Made by a program: the position numbers and the translations under genes
Notes under the pieces: generated by a model
Seen by the model: only the letters and a program-made list of their open reading frames with translations
Told to the model about the DNA's origin: nothing
Database searches by the model: none
NCBI GenBank assembly: GCA_024635585.1
Contig: JAGXIP010000107.1
Coordinates: 1-52,932 of the forward strand
Reading direction: 5' to 3'
DNA: 52,932 bases
Source of the DNA: Saccharicrinis sp.
GTDB lineage: Bacteria; Bacteroidota; Bacteroidia; Bacteroidales; Marinilabiliaceae
Part shown: piece by piece, positions 17,498 through 26,619 of the stretch
Numbering within the stretch: position 1 is the first letter of the stretch
Layout: each line of letters opens with the position of its first letter

Positions 17498-18658
17498 ATG
17501 AAAAAAATTATTTGTGTAATCATTGTTCTATCTGGACTTCATTTTCAGGGGTATTCTCAGGAGAAATACTCACTTGCAGTTGCCAATAGATTTATCAAGC
17601 AATTTCCAGATCCTGATAGCATCTGCTGGCGGCCATATAGCAATCATTTCGATTGGCAAGCCGGTTACATGATGTTCACCATGGAAAAATTATGGAAGGC
17701 AACCCACGATATTACCTATTACAATTATATTAAGCGATATGTAGATCAACAAGTAGATGAAGATGGCAAAATTCCAGATTTCACCTCCAATAAATTAGAC
17801 CATTTTATTCCAGGATATGCCATTTTATTTTTGTACGAACAAACCGGTTTAGAAAAATACAAAAAAGCTGCCCAAACCATTCGCGATGGTTTTGATAGTT
17901 ATTGCAGAAACAATGACGGGGGCTTCTGGCATGATCAGAAAGCACCAGGCCAGATGTGGGTAGATGGTGTTTTTATGGGTCAGATTTTCCTTTTACGATA
18001 TGCCAAAACCATTGGCGACACAGCGTATTGTTATGCTGAAATCATGAAACAAATGACCTTAATTGTGCAAAACACGCAATTGCCTAATGGCTTGCTGCTT
18101 CATGCTTATGATGAGAGTAAAAAAGCGCTGTGGGCAGATAAAACAACTGGAAGATCCTCCAATGTTTGGAGTGAAGGGCTTGGATGGTATGCTGTTTTAA
18201 TTGCCGACGCGCTGGAATATTTCCCTGAAAATTCTGAACACTACAAAACCCTCTTATCCATTCTTCAAAAATTGTGCAATGGCTTAAAGGAGGTACAGGA
18301 TCCAAAAACAGGTTTGTGGTGTCAAGTAGTAGAGAAACCCCAGGAACCTGGAAACTGGAATGAAACATCTGGCTCTGCAATGTTTACATTTTTGATTCAA
18401 AAGGCTATCCTTAAAAAATATATTGATGCAGAAGTTTTCACCCCAATTGTAAATATGGCTTATCAAGGTCTGAAAACTAAGGCTGTCCTAAATAGCAAAG
18501 GATATTATGATCTTTTAGATTGTAGTAGTATTGGCGTAAAAAATAATTACGAGGCATACATTAACTGCCCCAAAGAAGTAAGCACATTCGCTGCTTACTC
18601 ATCGTTTATTTTAGGTACATTAAGTGTGGAATTTCCAAATTCTGTTTTAAAAAATTAA
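17498..18658 (+). CDS. GH105 unsaturated rhamnogalacturonyl/glucuronyl hydrolase
   Basis: This enzyme hydrolyses the terminal unsaturated uronic acid from lyase-made oligosaccharides. The frame opens at TTG 17486, but ATG 17498 gives a clean signal peptide (MKKIICVIIVLSGLHFQGYSQ). Family features include DWQAGYMMFTMEKLWKAT, LDHFIPGYAILFLYEQTG (second Asp), GGFWHD, MWVDGVFMGQIFLLRYA (probable catalytic Asp), WSEGLGWYAV and SGSAMFTF. About 386 residues is normal for secreted GH105. It is preceded by 184 bases with no gene, possibly a new promoter. This is the intact counterpart of the broken GH105 at 6168-7301; the two are diverged, so they may differ in substrate. Confidence 0.9.
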   Translation: MKKIICVIIVLSGLHFQGYSQEKYSLAVANRFIKQFPDPDSICWRPYSNHFDWQAGYMMFTMEKLWKATHDITYYNYIKRYVDQQVDEDGKIPDFTSNKLDHFIPGYAILFLYEQTGLEKYKKAAQTIRDGFDSYCRNNDGGFWHDQKAPGQMWVDGVFMGQIFLLRYAKTIGDTAYCYAEIMKQMTLIVQNTQLPNGLLLHAYDESKKALWADKTTGRSSNVWSEGLGWYAVLIADALEYFPENSEHYKTLLSILQKLCNGLKEVQDPKTGLWCQVVEKPQEPGNWNETSGSAMFTFLIQKAILKKYIDAEVFTPIVNMAYQGLKTKAVLNSKGYYDLLDCSSIGVKNNYEAYINCPKEVSTFAAYSSFILGTLSVEFPNSVLKN

Positions 18659-18668
18659 CAAACGTAGC

Positions 18669-19496
18669 ATGAAAAAATTTACATTCAATCAGACTGTTAA
18701 AGGCAAAATAAGTAAACTCGTGACCATAGTTGTTGGTTTGGGTGCTTTAGCATGGTTTTTAATTCGAGTAATCCCAAAACCAAGCAGAGCATCTTATCCG
18801 TGCCAGCAAGCGTCTTTCCCAATAGCAAGCGCGTTTGTATTGTGGTTGGTTGGCTTTACATCAAGTTATTTTGGATTAAAATATCTTGGAAAACGGTTCT
18901 CGAATACGCGATGGCTTGCTACAACTTTTTCGGTAGCGGCAACCATAGTAGCCATTACATGGTTTTATATCCTGCCATCTAATATTGTTGAATCCTTTGC
19001 CGCAACACCTGCAGATACCATTTATACACTCGCTGTTGGGTATGATTGGAAACCGGGACCATCAAATAAACCAATTGGAATTGGAAGGGGGATTTATCCG
19101 GGTCGTGTGGTTATGACTCGTAATCCAGAAGCAACAAAATGGGAAGGTAATTGGAGTTTGAATGAAGACCAGTGGTGGCTAAATGAAAATACAGATATTG
19201 ATAAGGTGAGCGAGATGTTGTCAGTAAACTTACAAAAGCTGACAGAGACTAAAAATGACAAAAAAGCCTGGGACAAAATCTTCGAGTATTACAACGAAAA
19301 TTCTCGTGGCTTATCCAAAAGAGGTTATAAAAAAGGCGAAACAATTGCCATAAAAGTTAACCTGAATAGCAGTGGTAATAAAGAACACTCGAATAAAGTT
19401 GACGCCTCGCCACAAATGGTGCTGGCAACAGTACGTCAATTGGTACATAATGCAGGGGTTCCTCAAAATAACATCCTGATTTACGATGCAAAATGA
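18669..19496 (+). CDS. DUF362 protein with membrane N-terminus, N-terminal part (broken gene)
   Basis: The 275-residue fragment has hydrophobic segments at about 18-34, 48-68 and 82-102, followed by a soluble region with TIYTLAVGYDWKPG, TIAIKVNLNSSG and NNILIYDAK, typical of the start of DUF362 proteins. It ends at TGA 19494-19496. The same frame goes on directly as SIFPYMLTSIWSEFKDVRF, so one gene spans 18669-20390 and is cut by a nonsense codon. DUF362 proteins have been linked to iron-sulfur or redox roles, but no certain function is known. Membrane-anchored versions in PULs are unexplained. Confidence 0.75.
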   Translation: MKKFTFNQTVKGKISKLVTIVVGLGALAWFLIRVIPKPSRASYPCQQASFPIASAFVLWLVGFTSSYFGLKYLGKRFSNTRWLATTFSVAATIVAITWFYILPSNIVESFAATPADTIYTLAVGYDWKPGPSNKPIGIGRGIYPGRVVMTRNPEATKWEGNWSLNEDQWWLNENTDIDKVSEMLSVNLQKLTETKNDKKAWDKIFEYYNENSRGLSKRGYKKGETIAIKVNLNSSGNKEHSNKVDASPQMVLATVRQLVHNAGVPQNNILIYDAK

Positions 19497-19511
19497 TCCA
19501 TATTCCCATAC

Positions 19512-20390
19512 ATGCTTACAAGCATCTGGAGCGAATTTAAAGATGTTAGGTTTATGCAGCAGTATGCTCCAGATAGCAAGCAGCCTACAAATCCAGCTTA
19601 TGGCGATTATACCGGTTTGGAAGCAGCCAATTGGGTTGAAGGAATGACTTATTCAGTAGGAGATTTTGATAAAGCAAAGTTCATTCCTCAGCAAGTTATT
19701 GATGCCACCTACATGATCAATTTTGCACTTCTTAAATTGCATTCCTATCCGTATTTCTATTTGGCTACTGGTGGCGATGCTGGTCAGACCGGAATAACCA
19801 TGTCAAGTAAAAATCACGCGGGAACAATACAAGGGCCACCTGAGATTCATAAATACATCAATACTTACCAACTGGGTAAACCAAATTCTTATTCTCCATT
19901 GGTTGATATGGCAGCGTCGAAACATACGGGTGGTAAAACAATACTGTATTTATTGGATGGACTGTATTGTGGACGTAAGCACAGCTCTTTGCCCATACAT
20001 TTTCCAAACCCTCCATTCAACAACAAGGCAACACCTTACGAGAATCCCGAATGGCCTGCATGCATGCTTGCTTCGTTCGATGAGGTAGCCATTCAGGCGG
20101 TTGGTTTAGATGTAATGTATGCGCAAAGCAAAAACAACACGGAACCAACCTACCATAATGTGCCCCGAATAATGGTGCGCGATAATGCCGATGACTTTCT
20201 GCGCGAAATGGCTGATCCCGACAATGCTCCCTCAGGAACAAAGTACGTACAAGATGGAAAACCAATCAAAAGCCAAGGTGTATTTGAGCATTGGGATAAT
20301 GATGAAACTATGCGATATTCGCGAAACATCGATCCTAAAAATGGGAAAGGTATCGAGTTTATTTATATTCCCTTGGGAAAGGGAAAGTAA
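19512..20390 (+). CDS. DUF362 protein, C-terminal part (broken gene)
   Basis: The 292-residue continuation of the DUF362 frame starts 15 bases after the TGA and is in register with the upstream part. It contains FALLKLHSYPYFYLATGGDAGQTG, SSKNHAGTIQGPPEIH, KTILYLLDGLYCGRKH, and the end AIQAVGLDVMYAQ... DNADDFLREMADPDNAPSGTKY. No CxxCxxC ferredoxin motif is seen. ATG 19512 falls inside the conserved domain, so it is not a natural start. The sequence shows no further decay. Confidence 0.75.
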   Translation: MLTSIWSEFKDVRFMQQYAPDSKQPTNPAYGDYTGLEAANWVEGMTYSVGDFDKAKFIPQQVIDATYMINFALLKLHSYPYFYLATGGDAGQTGITMSSKNHAGTIQGPPEIHKYINTYQLGKPNSYSPLVDMAASKHTGGKTILYLLDGLYCGRKHSSLPIHFPNPPFNNKATPYENPEWPACMLASFDEVAIQAVGLDVMYAQSKNNTEPTYHNVPRIMVRDNADDFLREMADPDNAPSGTKYVQDGKPIKSQGVFEHWDNDETMRYSRNIDPKNGKGIEFIYIPLGKGK

Positions 20391-20446
20391 AACAACTATA
20401 ATTCAGAATAAAAGCAGAGTACTAATTAATCGCTAATTTACATTCT

Positions 20447-21979
20447 ATGAATAAATTTATAGCTCGAATTATTTTTGTCAGCATCGTATCGATTGCTTTC
20501 ACATTCAACGGGTTTGCTATGGGCAGCACTTATTATAATGTGAAAGACTACGGATGTACAGGTGATGGAATAAGCCTGGACAGTCCTGGTATAAACAAAG
20601 CCATTGAGGCGGCTGTAGAAAAAGGTGGAGGAACCGTATTTTTTCCTGCCGGAACGTACCTGAGCGGCAGTATTCACATCAAAAGCAATATTAATCTTCA
20701 CCTTGATGCGGGTTGTGTAATCCTTGGAGCTCCGCAAGATATGGGTGCCTATGATCCCGAAGAAGAAGTGCTTGGTGAGCAATATCAAGATGGTGGACAT
20801 ACCTATTTTCAAAATAGTCTTATTTGGGGTGAAAATCTCGAAAATGTATCTATAACAGGTTTGGGGATGATAAATGGTGGTGGATTAACAAGTAAATCAA
20901 CAGCCGTAAACAAAGGCCCACTTGGTAAGGCTTCAAAATCCATTGCACTTAAACTGTGTAACAATGTAACCATCAAGGATATTACAATTTTCCATGGTGG
21001 CCATTTCGCCATTTTAGTAACTGGTTGTAATTTGGTGAGACTTGATAATCTTATTATTGATACCAATCGCGATGGCATCGATATTGACTGCTGTACCAAC
21101 ACTGTGGTTTCAAATTGTATGGTAAACTCGCCCCACGATGATGCCATTTGTCCGAAAAGCACCTTCGCTCTGGGAAAAAAATGGATAACACAAAACCTTA
21201 CTATTACCAATTGTCAGGTTTCAGGATACAAAGAAGGAACGCTGATTGATGGCACCCTCATCCCAGATCTGAAAACGAAATATGGCGGAAGAAATGGCCG
21301 AATAAAGTTTGGAACTGAATCAAACGGCGGATTCCGTAATTGCACGGTTTCCAACTGTACATTTCGGTATTGTCGCGGTCTGGCTCTTGAAGAGGTTGAC
21401 GGGGGTATTATGGAAAATATTACCATAAGCAACTTAACCATGTCCGAAATAAATGGCTATCCTATATATATCACCCTTGGCGAGCGCAAACGCGACCCGG
21501 ACAAAAAAAGTGCTTCGGTTGGAAAAAATATTATCATTTCAAATGTCGTTGTCACCATGCTTGACTCATTAAGTGGCATACATATAACAGGTACGCCAAA
21601 TTATTATCTCGAAAACATTAGAATTAGCAATATTTTGTTCACCAATAATGGTGGAGGTGCAAAAGAGTTGGCGGATATCTATTTTCCAGAACTGGGGGAT
21701 GGGTACCCCGAAATATACAAGTTGAATTCGGCCACACCTTCCTACGGACTATATGCCCGCCATGTGAAAAATCTTGATATTAGCAATGTAAAAGTTAATT
21801 ATAACAAGGAGGATAAACGGCCACCAATTGCATGTATTGATGTTGACGGGTTGGAGATAGATAACTTTAAGGCTGAAGTTGCCAATGGTGTTAGGGCTGC
21901 AATATTCGATTCAGTTCAAAACTTGAATGTTCGCAATTCTCCTGTACTTGAAAAAGTCCGTGGTGTAAAAATCAAATAA
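20447..21979 (+). CDS. GH28-like right-handed beta-helix glycosidase
   Basis: GH28 enzymes hydrolyse galacturonan or related uronate/rhamnose linkages by inversion. The 510-residue protein has a signal peptide (1-24) and the classic pectate-lyase-fold entry YYNVKDYGCTGDGISLDSPGINKAIEAA. Rung motifs follow: NRDGIDIDCC (207-216), SPHDDAICPKS (228-238, with Asp231/Asp232) and GRIKFGTESNGG. These match the GH28 NTDGID, DD and RIK signatures. The canonical GHG histidine motif is not obvious, so the specificity may be unusual. It sits with GH105 and rhamnosidase genes, consistent with a rhamnose/uronic-acid backbone. Confidence 0.82.
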   Translation: MNKFIARIIFVSIVSIAFTFNGFAMGSTYYNVKDYGCTGDGISLDSPGINKAIEAAVEKGGGTVFFPAGTYLSGSIHIKSNINLHLDAGCVILGAPQDMGAYDPEEEVLGEQYQDGGHTYFQNSLIWGENLENVSITGLGMINGGGLTSKSTAVNKGPLGKASKSIALKLCNNVTIKDITIFHGGHFAILVTGCNLVRLDNLIIDTNRDGIDIDCCTNTVVSNCMVNSPHDDAICPKSTFALGKKWITQNLTITNCQVSGYKEGTLIDGTLIPDLKTKYGGRNGRIKFGTESNGGFRNCTVSNCTFRYCRGLALEEVDGGIMENITISNLTMSEINGYPIYITLGERKRDPDKKSASVGKNIIISNVVVTMLDSLSGIHITGTPNYYLENIRISNILFTNNGGGAKELADIYFPELGDGYPEIYKLNSATPSYGLYARHVKNLDISNVKVNYNKEDKRPPIACIDVDGLEIDNFKAEVANGVRAAIFDSVQNLNVRNSPVLEKVRGVKIK

Positions 21980-21986
21980 ATGCTTC

Positions 21987-23522
21987 ATGAAAAACAACAT
22001 GAAAAGATTAGTAGGATTAAGTTTCGTTTTAACGCTCTGCTTTTTAAAACCACAAGTATTTTTGGCTCAGAGTTTCAATAGCAACAGCTATGTAAATAAT
22101 TCATCAGGGCTCACTTTTAATTCAGATGACAGTGAATTAAACGAGGTTTATTTCTGGGCAAAAAAACAAGCACTTGCTTATGCATTTGAAGGTGATGCAG
22201 TGGGCTTATGGTACGAAGCTGCACTACCCGGACGTGAAGCTTTTTGCATGCGTGATGTTTCGCATCAGGCTATGGGTGCACATTTTATTGGCTTAGCTGC
22301 ACATACAAAAAATATGCTCCGAACTTTCGCCAAAAATGTAACAGACGCAAGAGACTGGTGCAGCCTTTGGGAAATTACCCGGCATGGTACTCCGGCACTT
22401 CAGGATTATTTGAACGATGAGGAATTCTGGTATAATTTGCCCGCCAATTTTGATATTCTTGATTGTTGCTTTAGAATGTATAACCTAACGGGAGACCAAG
22501 CTTACCTGACTGACTCCTTGTTCATTAATTTCTACAAACGGACAGTTTACGACTATGTTGAAAGATGGGAAATAGGCATTGATAAGATCATGCATCGAGA
22601 ACGTTTTATAAACAGTGCAAAAGAAAACGTTCGCCGATTTAGAATCTCGCGTGGAATTCCTGGCTACGATGAGGGCGATATGGGATACATTGCAAGTCTT
22701 GATTTGTTGGTCAATCAACAAGTGGCTTTTGAGTCTTATGCCAACATGATGTTGCTTCGTGGCGATGACAAGGAGGCAGCCACTTTTTTTAAAAAAGCGG
22801 ATAAAGTAAGTGATTTTATCAATACCATCTGGTGGAATAAAAAAGAACAACAGTATTTTACGTATTTAGATAAAAACCGCGAATTGAAACAACGTGGAGT
22901 TGCCTCTTCCCTACTGTATTATGACGCAGCAAAAGACACCTTGAAATATAAAAAAACCTTTGAAGGATTTGTTGACCATTTGCCAAAACAACCCACCAAC
23001 GGTATTGAGGGTTTATCTCATCTACCTGAAATACTTTATCGTAACGAAGAACCCGAAAAAGCGCGTGAAATACTTCGTTTTATACTGAAGTGTGACAGAA
23101 AAGAATATCCCGAAGGTTCATTCGGGAGTATTGGCGCAATGGTCGAAGGATTAATGGGAATTGAGATGGAAGCTTATCCAATACGAAGCGCAGTTGAAAC
23201 AGGCCGATTTCTAGAACAGGCTTTCGTGACTAAATCAAGACTTACAGCTCAAACTAAATGGGCGGAGATGAAACATATCCCACTCAAAAGAAACGATATA
23301 TCAGTGCGTCATGAAGGAAAAACGAAAACCATTTTCACAAACAATTCCGGTCCTCAGCTACAATGGAAAGCTTGTTTCGCCGGTGTATTCAAAACAATAC
23401 AAGTAAATGGCAAAATTAGTGAAGGAAAAATGGAATCACTTTTAATGAATGGTGAAAATGTAACATGGTTTAAAACTATTGTTGGATCTGGCGAAACAAT
23501 TACAGTAGAAGTATTCAAATAA
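21987..23522 (+). CDS. Six-hairpin (alpha/alpha)6 glycosidase of unassigned family
   Basis: The 511-residue protein has a signal peptide (starts at 21987 or at ATG 21999, MKRLVGLSFVLTLCFL). It is rich in helices with a repeated pattern typical of six-hairpin glycosidases. The notable block is LPGREAFCMRDVSHQAMGAHFIGL (about 79-102), then DARDWCSLWEITRHGTPA, NLPANFDILDCCFRMYNLTGD and GYDEGDMGYIASLDLLVNQQ. Candidate acids are Glu/Asp in REAFCMRD and the EGDM segment. A short beta domain ends the protein. I do not recognise a named GH family, though it resembles rhamnosidase-like or debranching-type barrels. It follows GH28 with a 7-base gap, so the two are cotranscribed. Confidence 0.7.
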   Translation: MKNNMKRLVGLSFVLTLCFLKPQVFLAQSFNSNSYVNNSSGLTFNSDDSELNEVYFWAKKQALAYAFEGDAVGLWYEAALPGREAFCMRDVSHQAMGAHFIGLAAHTKNMLRTFAKNVTDARDWCSLWEITRHGTPALQDYLNDEEFWYNLPANFDILDCCFRMYNLTGDQAYLTDSLFINFYKRTVYDYVERWEIGIDKIMHRERFINSAKENVRRFRISRGIPGYDEGDMGYIASLDLLVNQQVAFESYANMMLLRGDDKEAATFFKKADKVSDFINTIWWNKKEQQYFTYLDKNRELKQRGVASSLLYYDAAKDTLKYKKTFEGFVDHLPKQPTNGIEGLSHLPEILYRNEEPEKAREILRFILKCDRKEYPEGSFGSIGAMVEGLMGIEMEAYPIRSAVETGRFLEQAFVTKSRLTAQTKWAEMKHIPLKRNDISVRHEGKTKTIFTNNSGPQLQWKACFAGVFKTIQVNGKISEGKMESLLMNGENVTWFKTIVGSGETITVEVFK

Positions 23523-23545
23523 TAACAATAATAATTAATACTATA

Positions 23546-25546
23546 ATGAGCAATATGAAAGCATTACTAAGAACGATTTGTACATTCCTAATTTTGATTG
23601 GCATACACAATCAAGCATTTTCGCAAGATGCATCGCGCTGGCAATTGACCAATAATGGCGGAATCGCATGGCAGGTAAAATCGGGCGATTCACATATGGA
23701 TCACATGGAAATGAGCGGCATGCAAACCTCAGCCATTACTACTTATGGTGTCGAAAATGGCTTCTTAAAACAGAAGATACTCCTCGTATTTCCCATGTTA
23801 AGGCTTTTGCCAAACAATACAAAAAGTAATCTTGTGCAAGAGATCGACCGTGACACATTGGGACGCATAAAGATTAATGGTCAGGAAGTGATAGAAAAAC
23901 CTAATGAATTTAGAATCAATGGAATTCTGAGTTGGCAATCAAAAACAGCGGATGGCATTGTAATTACACACCAACTCTATCCATCTACGTCCGAGGCTGC
24001 CTTTGTGGATAAAATAGAACTTAAAAACACAACCAACAAAGATGTTAGTATCGATTTACCTAAAGTTGAACTAAGCTATAAAACGGATGCCGATAAAGGC
24101 GTATATGGTGCCTATATTATTGAAGTAAACTCAAACAAAAACGGAAGCTTTAATCTAAAAGCCAATCAATCTATTGATTACGCTATAGTTTATACCGGAC
24201 GCAGGATGAGTTTGGATGCACGCTATATTTCACCAGAATACGAGTTGCAAAAACGCCAGAAACTGATTGACGAAACCCTAGCCCAATTGGTATTTGAAAG
24301 TCCCGATGAAGTGATAAACAGGGCTTTTGCATTTGCAAAGATAAGAGCTGTTGAAAGTATTTTCAGCACCAAAGGTGGATTGATGCACGCTCCTGGGGGC
24401 GGCAGGTATTATGCGGCTATCTGGGCTAACGACCAGGCTGAATATGCCAACCCGTTTTTCCCTTTTCTTGGAAATATTGAAGGCAATGAGTCTGCCATGA
24501 ATTCATTTCGTCATTTTGCAAGGTATATGAATGACGATTACATTCCAATTCCCAGTTCCATTATTTCGGAGGGTGTGGGTAAATGGAACGGTGCAAAAGA
24601 CCGCGGTGACATGGCGATGATTGCATATGGAGCCACCCGCTTTGCCTTAGCATCCGGCAACATAAAAACAGGACGCGAACTTTGGCCATTGATTGAATGG
24701 TGTCTGGAGTATAGCAAACGCAAGGTGAACAATGATGGTGTGGTAACTTCGAATAGTGATGAACTTGAAGGACGTTTTCCGGCCGGGAAAGCAAATTTGA
24801 ATACCTCTTCGTTATACTATGATGGACTTAAATCAGCCGTTTATCTTGGGAAAGAATTGAATGTAAACCCCGAATTACTCGACAACTATGCCAAGCAAGC
24901 AGTAGAATTAGAAAAATCGATAGAAACCTATTTTGGTCGTACCGTTGATAGCTACGAAACTTACCAATATTACATGGGGAATGACGTATTGCGTGCTTGG
25001 ATTGCCACACCTTTGACTGTTGGTATTTTCAACCGCAGTCAGGGTACAATTAATGCTTTGTTTTCCGACAAACTATGGACAGAGGATGGTTTAGCTTCTG
25101 CATCAGGAAGTACCACTTTTTGGGACAGATCTACACTCTATGCTTTGCGTGGTGTATTTGCAGCCGGAGATACGAAACGAGCCATGACCTATTTGGAGCA
25201 ATATTCAAAAAGACGTTTGCTGGGCGAGCACGTGCCCTATGCCGTAGAAGCGTATCCAGAGGGAAATCAAACACATTTATCAGCCGAGAGTGCCTTGTAT
25301 TGCAGAATTATCACAGAAGGAATGTTCGGGATTCGTCCTACCGGGTTTTCTGAATTTACATTAACACCAAGGCTTCCTGATGATTGGGAATCAATGGCTT
25401 TGAGAAATATTAAAGCCTTTGACCAAAGTTTCGATATAGAGGTTAAGGCCAAAAAGAATAAGCTATTTATTAAAGTTTATAATGCTGATAAAGTATTTTT
25501 GGAAAATACAGTAGAAAAAAATCAAGCCATCAAAGTTCACTTATAG
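23546..25546 (+). CDS. Two-domain glycosidase: beta-sandwich plus six-hairpin barrel, family unassigned
   Basis: The 666-residue protein starts at 23546 or ATG 23555 and has a signal peptide ending in FSQD. An N-terminal beta-sandwich (about 30-245) is joined to a helical barrel (about 255-600). The barrel shows AAIWANDQAEYANPFFPFLGN, KWNGAKDRGDMAMIAYGA, SNSDELEGRFP, FWDRSTLYALRG and YPEGNQTHLSAESALYCRI. The C-terminal beta segment follows. This layout is shared by GH63-, GH65-, GH78- and GH95-like enzymes. No specific family is assigned. Conserved acidic clusters (WANDQAE, SDELEG) are likely catalytic. It lies 23 bases after the other six-hairpin enzyme. Confidence 0.68.
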   Translation: MSNMKALLRTICTFLILIGIHNQAFSQDASRWQLTNNGGIAWQVKSGDSHMDHMEMSGMQTSAITTYGVENGFLKQKILLVFPMLRLLPNNTKSNLVQEIDRDTLGRIKINGQEVIEKPNEFRINGILSWQSKTADGIVITHQLYPSTSEAAFVDKIELKNTTNKDVSIDLPKVELSYKTDADKGVYGAYIIEVNSNKNGSFNLKANQSIDYAIVYTGRRMSLDARYISPEYELQKRQKLIDETLAQLVFESPDEVINRAFAFAKIRAVESIFSTKGGLMHAPGGGRYYAAIWANDQAEYANPFFPFLGNIEGNESAMNSFRHFARYMNDDYIPIPSSIISEGVGKWNGAKDRGDMAMIAYGATRFALASGNIKTGRELWPLIEWCLEYSKRKVNNDGVVTSNSDELEGRFPAGKANLNTSSLYYDGLKSAVYLGKELNVNPELLDNYAKQAVELEKSIETYFGRTVDSYETYQYYMGNDVLRAWIATPLTVGIFNRSQGTINALFSDKLWTEDGLASASGSTTFWDRSTLYALRGVFAAGDTKRAMTYLEQYSKRRLLGEHVPYAVEAYPEGNQTHLSAESALYCRIITEGMFGIRPTGFSEFTLTPRLPDDWESMALRNIKAFDQSFDIEVKAKKNKLFIKVYNADKVFLENTVEKNQAIKVHL

Positions 25547-25598
25547 TAATTAGTGAATTTAGAAAAGGCAATAGTTTTTTTTACAAAATCCTCCCAGT

Positions 25599-25700
25599 CT
25601 ACCGGCAGTCAGCTAACTCTCCCGAATACAAGTTCGGGACAAGCTCTAAAGGGAGAGCTATAACTCCTCGGAGAGAGCTAATTCCCCTTTAGGGGTTAGG
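25599..25700. repeat. Palindrome-rich intergenic sequence
   Basis: Within the 209-base gap there is CCCGAATACAAGTTCGGGAC (25621-25640), a hairpin-forming 20-mer present unchanged at 30751-30770. It is preceded by a degraded version of the CCGGCAGGCAG element and followed by more short inverted repeats around 25645-25710 (CTAAAGGGAG... CTCCTCGGAG... CCCCTTTAGG). It may be a remnant of a small nonautonomous mobile element or an mRNA processing/terminator structure. Confidence 0.55.
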
Positions 25701-25755
25701 GGTAGTCACGAAGGGAAATGCATAGTAGCGAACATAAACAAACAACACATACAAA

Positions 25756-26586
25756 ATGAAAAAATTACACCTATTAATTGTTTTAGTTGGAGTCGCATTC
25801 CAATGCTTTTCAGCTCCCAAAATCATTCTTAAGCTGGATGATTTGAGTGTGAAATCAAATTCAATTACGTGTAAAAGTGTGATGGATTTACTGATTGAAA
25901 AGCAGATAAGAGCAAGTTTTGGTATTATTGCCGATCGCTGCGACAATACAGCCTTAGCATCTTTAGCGCCCTACTTGAATGCAAAAGATTCAAATGGAGC
26001 AAAGCTTTTTGAAATTTGGCATCATGGTCTCAACCATAAAAATCCCGAATTTGGCGGTCAGCCATATGCGTATCAAAAAAGTCATTTTGACGAAGCCGAC
26101 GAACGCATAAATAGCAACCTGGGCATACAAATGCAAACGTTTGGCGCCCCCTTTAATGCCAATGACTCCAATACAGTTAGGGTTTTATGCGAAAATAAAA
26201 ATTATAAAGTGAGCTTATTTGGCCGTACTCCCCCCGATTCATCAGGAATACTTAATCTAAGAAATAGGGTAAACATCGAAACTACGACTGGAAATCCCAG
26301 TTATGCCGCCTTTGTAGATAATTACAACGCAAAGAAAAACACCTTTACCGATTATATGGTTGTTCAAGCACACCCCAATGGATTGTCGGAAGAGAAACTG
26401 AGCCAATTTGAGCAGGTTATAGATTTTTTGCTTCATGAAGGTTGCGAATTTGTAACACCTTATGAATACTATTTAAGTTTGCGAACCGAAGAAACAACAC
26501 ATAGTTCAACTATACAAAAAATCATTGGCTGCCTTACTGGTGAAGAGAGGAACATCTATTCGTTTCATGCGAATGTCCTTAAATAA
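25756..26586 (+). CDS. Standalone NodB-like polysaccharide deacetylase
   Basis: The 276-residue secreted protein (signal peptide 1-18, ending CFSA) consists of one deacetylase-like domain with LKLDDLS, ADRCDN, FEIWHHGLNHKNPEFGG, QTFGAPFNANDSNTV and QAHPN, the residues expected for metal binding and catalysis. It is close to the N-terminal domain of the fused protein at 7302 and shares long identical stretches, so one derives from the other. It ends with a short unrelated tail (about 248-276) where the relative continues into a PL14-like domain. It probably removes acetyl groups from the target polysaccharide; substrate not shown. Confidence 0.75.
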   Translation: MKKLHLLIVLVGVAFQCFSAPKIILKLDDLSVKSNSITCKSVMDLLIEKQIRASFGIIADRCDNTALASLAPYLNAKDSNGAKLFEIWHHGLNHKNPEFGGQPYAYQKSHFDEADERINSNLGIQMQTFGAPFNANDSNTVRVLCENKNYKVSLFGRTPPDSSGILNLRNRVNIETTTGNPSYAAFVDNYNAKKNTFTDYMVVQAHPNGLSEEKLSQFEQVIDFLLHEGCEFVTPYEYYLSLRTEETTHSSTIQKIIGCLTGEERNIYSFHANVLK

Positions 26587-26619
26587 GCAATTAAAAAACA
26601 AATCTGAAAATAAAAAATA

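Noticed and set aside
2626-19496. Genetic-code change or programmed read-through to explain the in-frame stops
   Set aside because: Both TAA and TGA are involved, TAA and TGA are used as normal stops for many genes here, and no recoding structure is evident.
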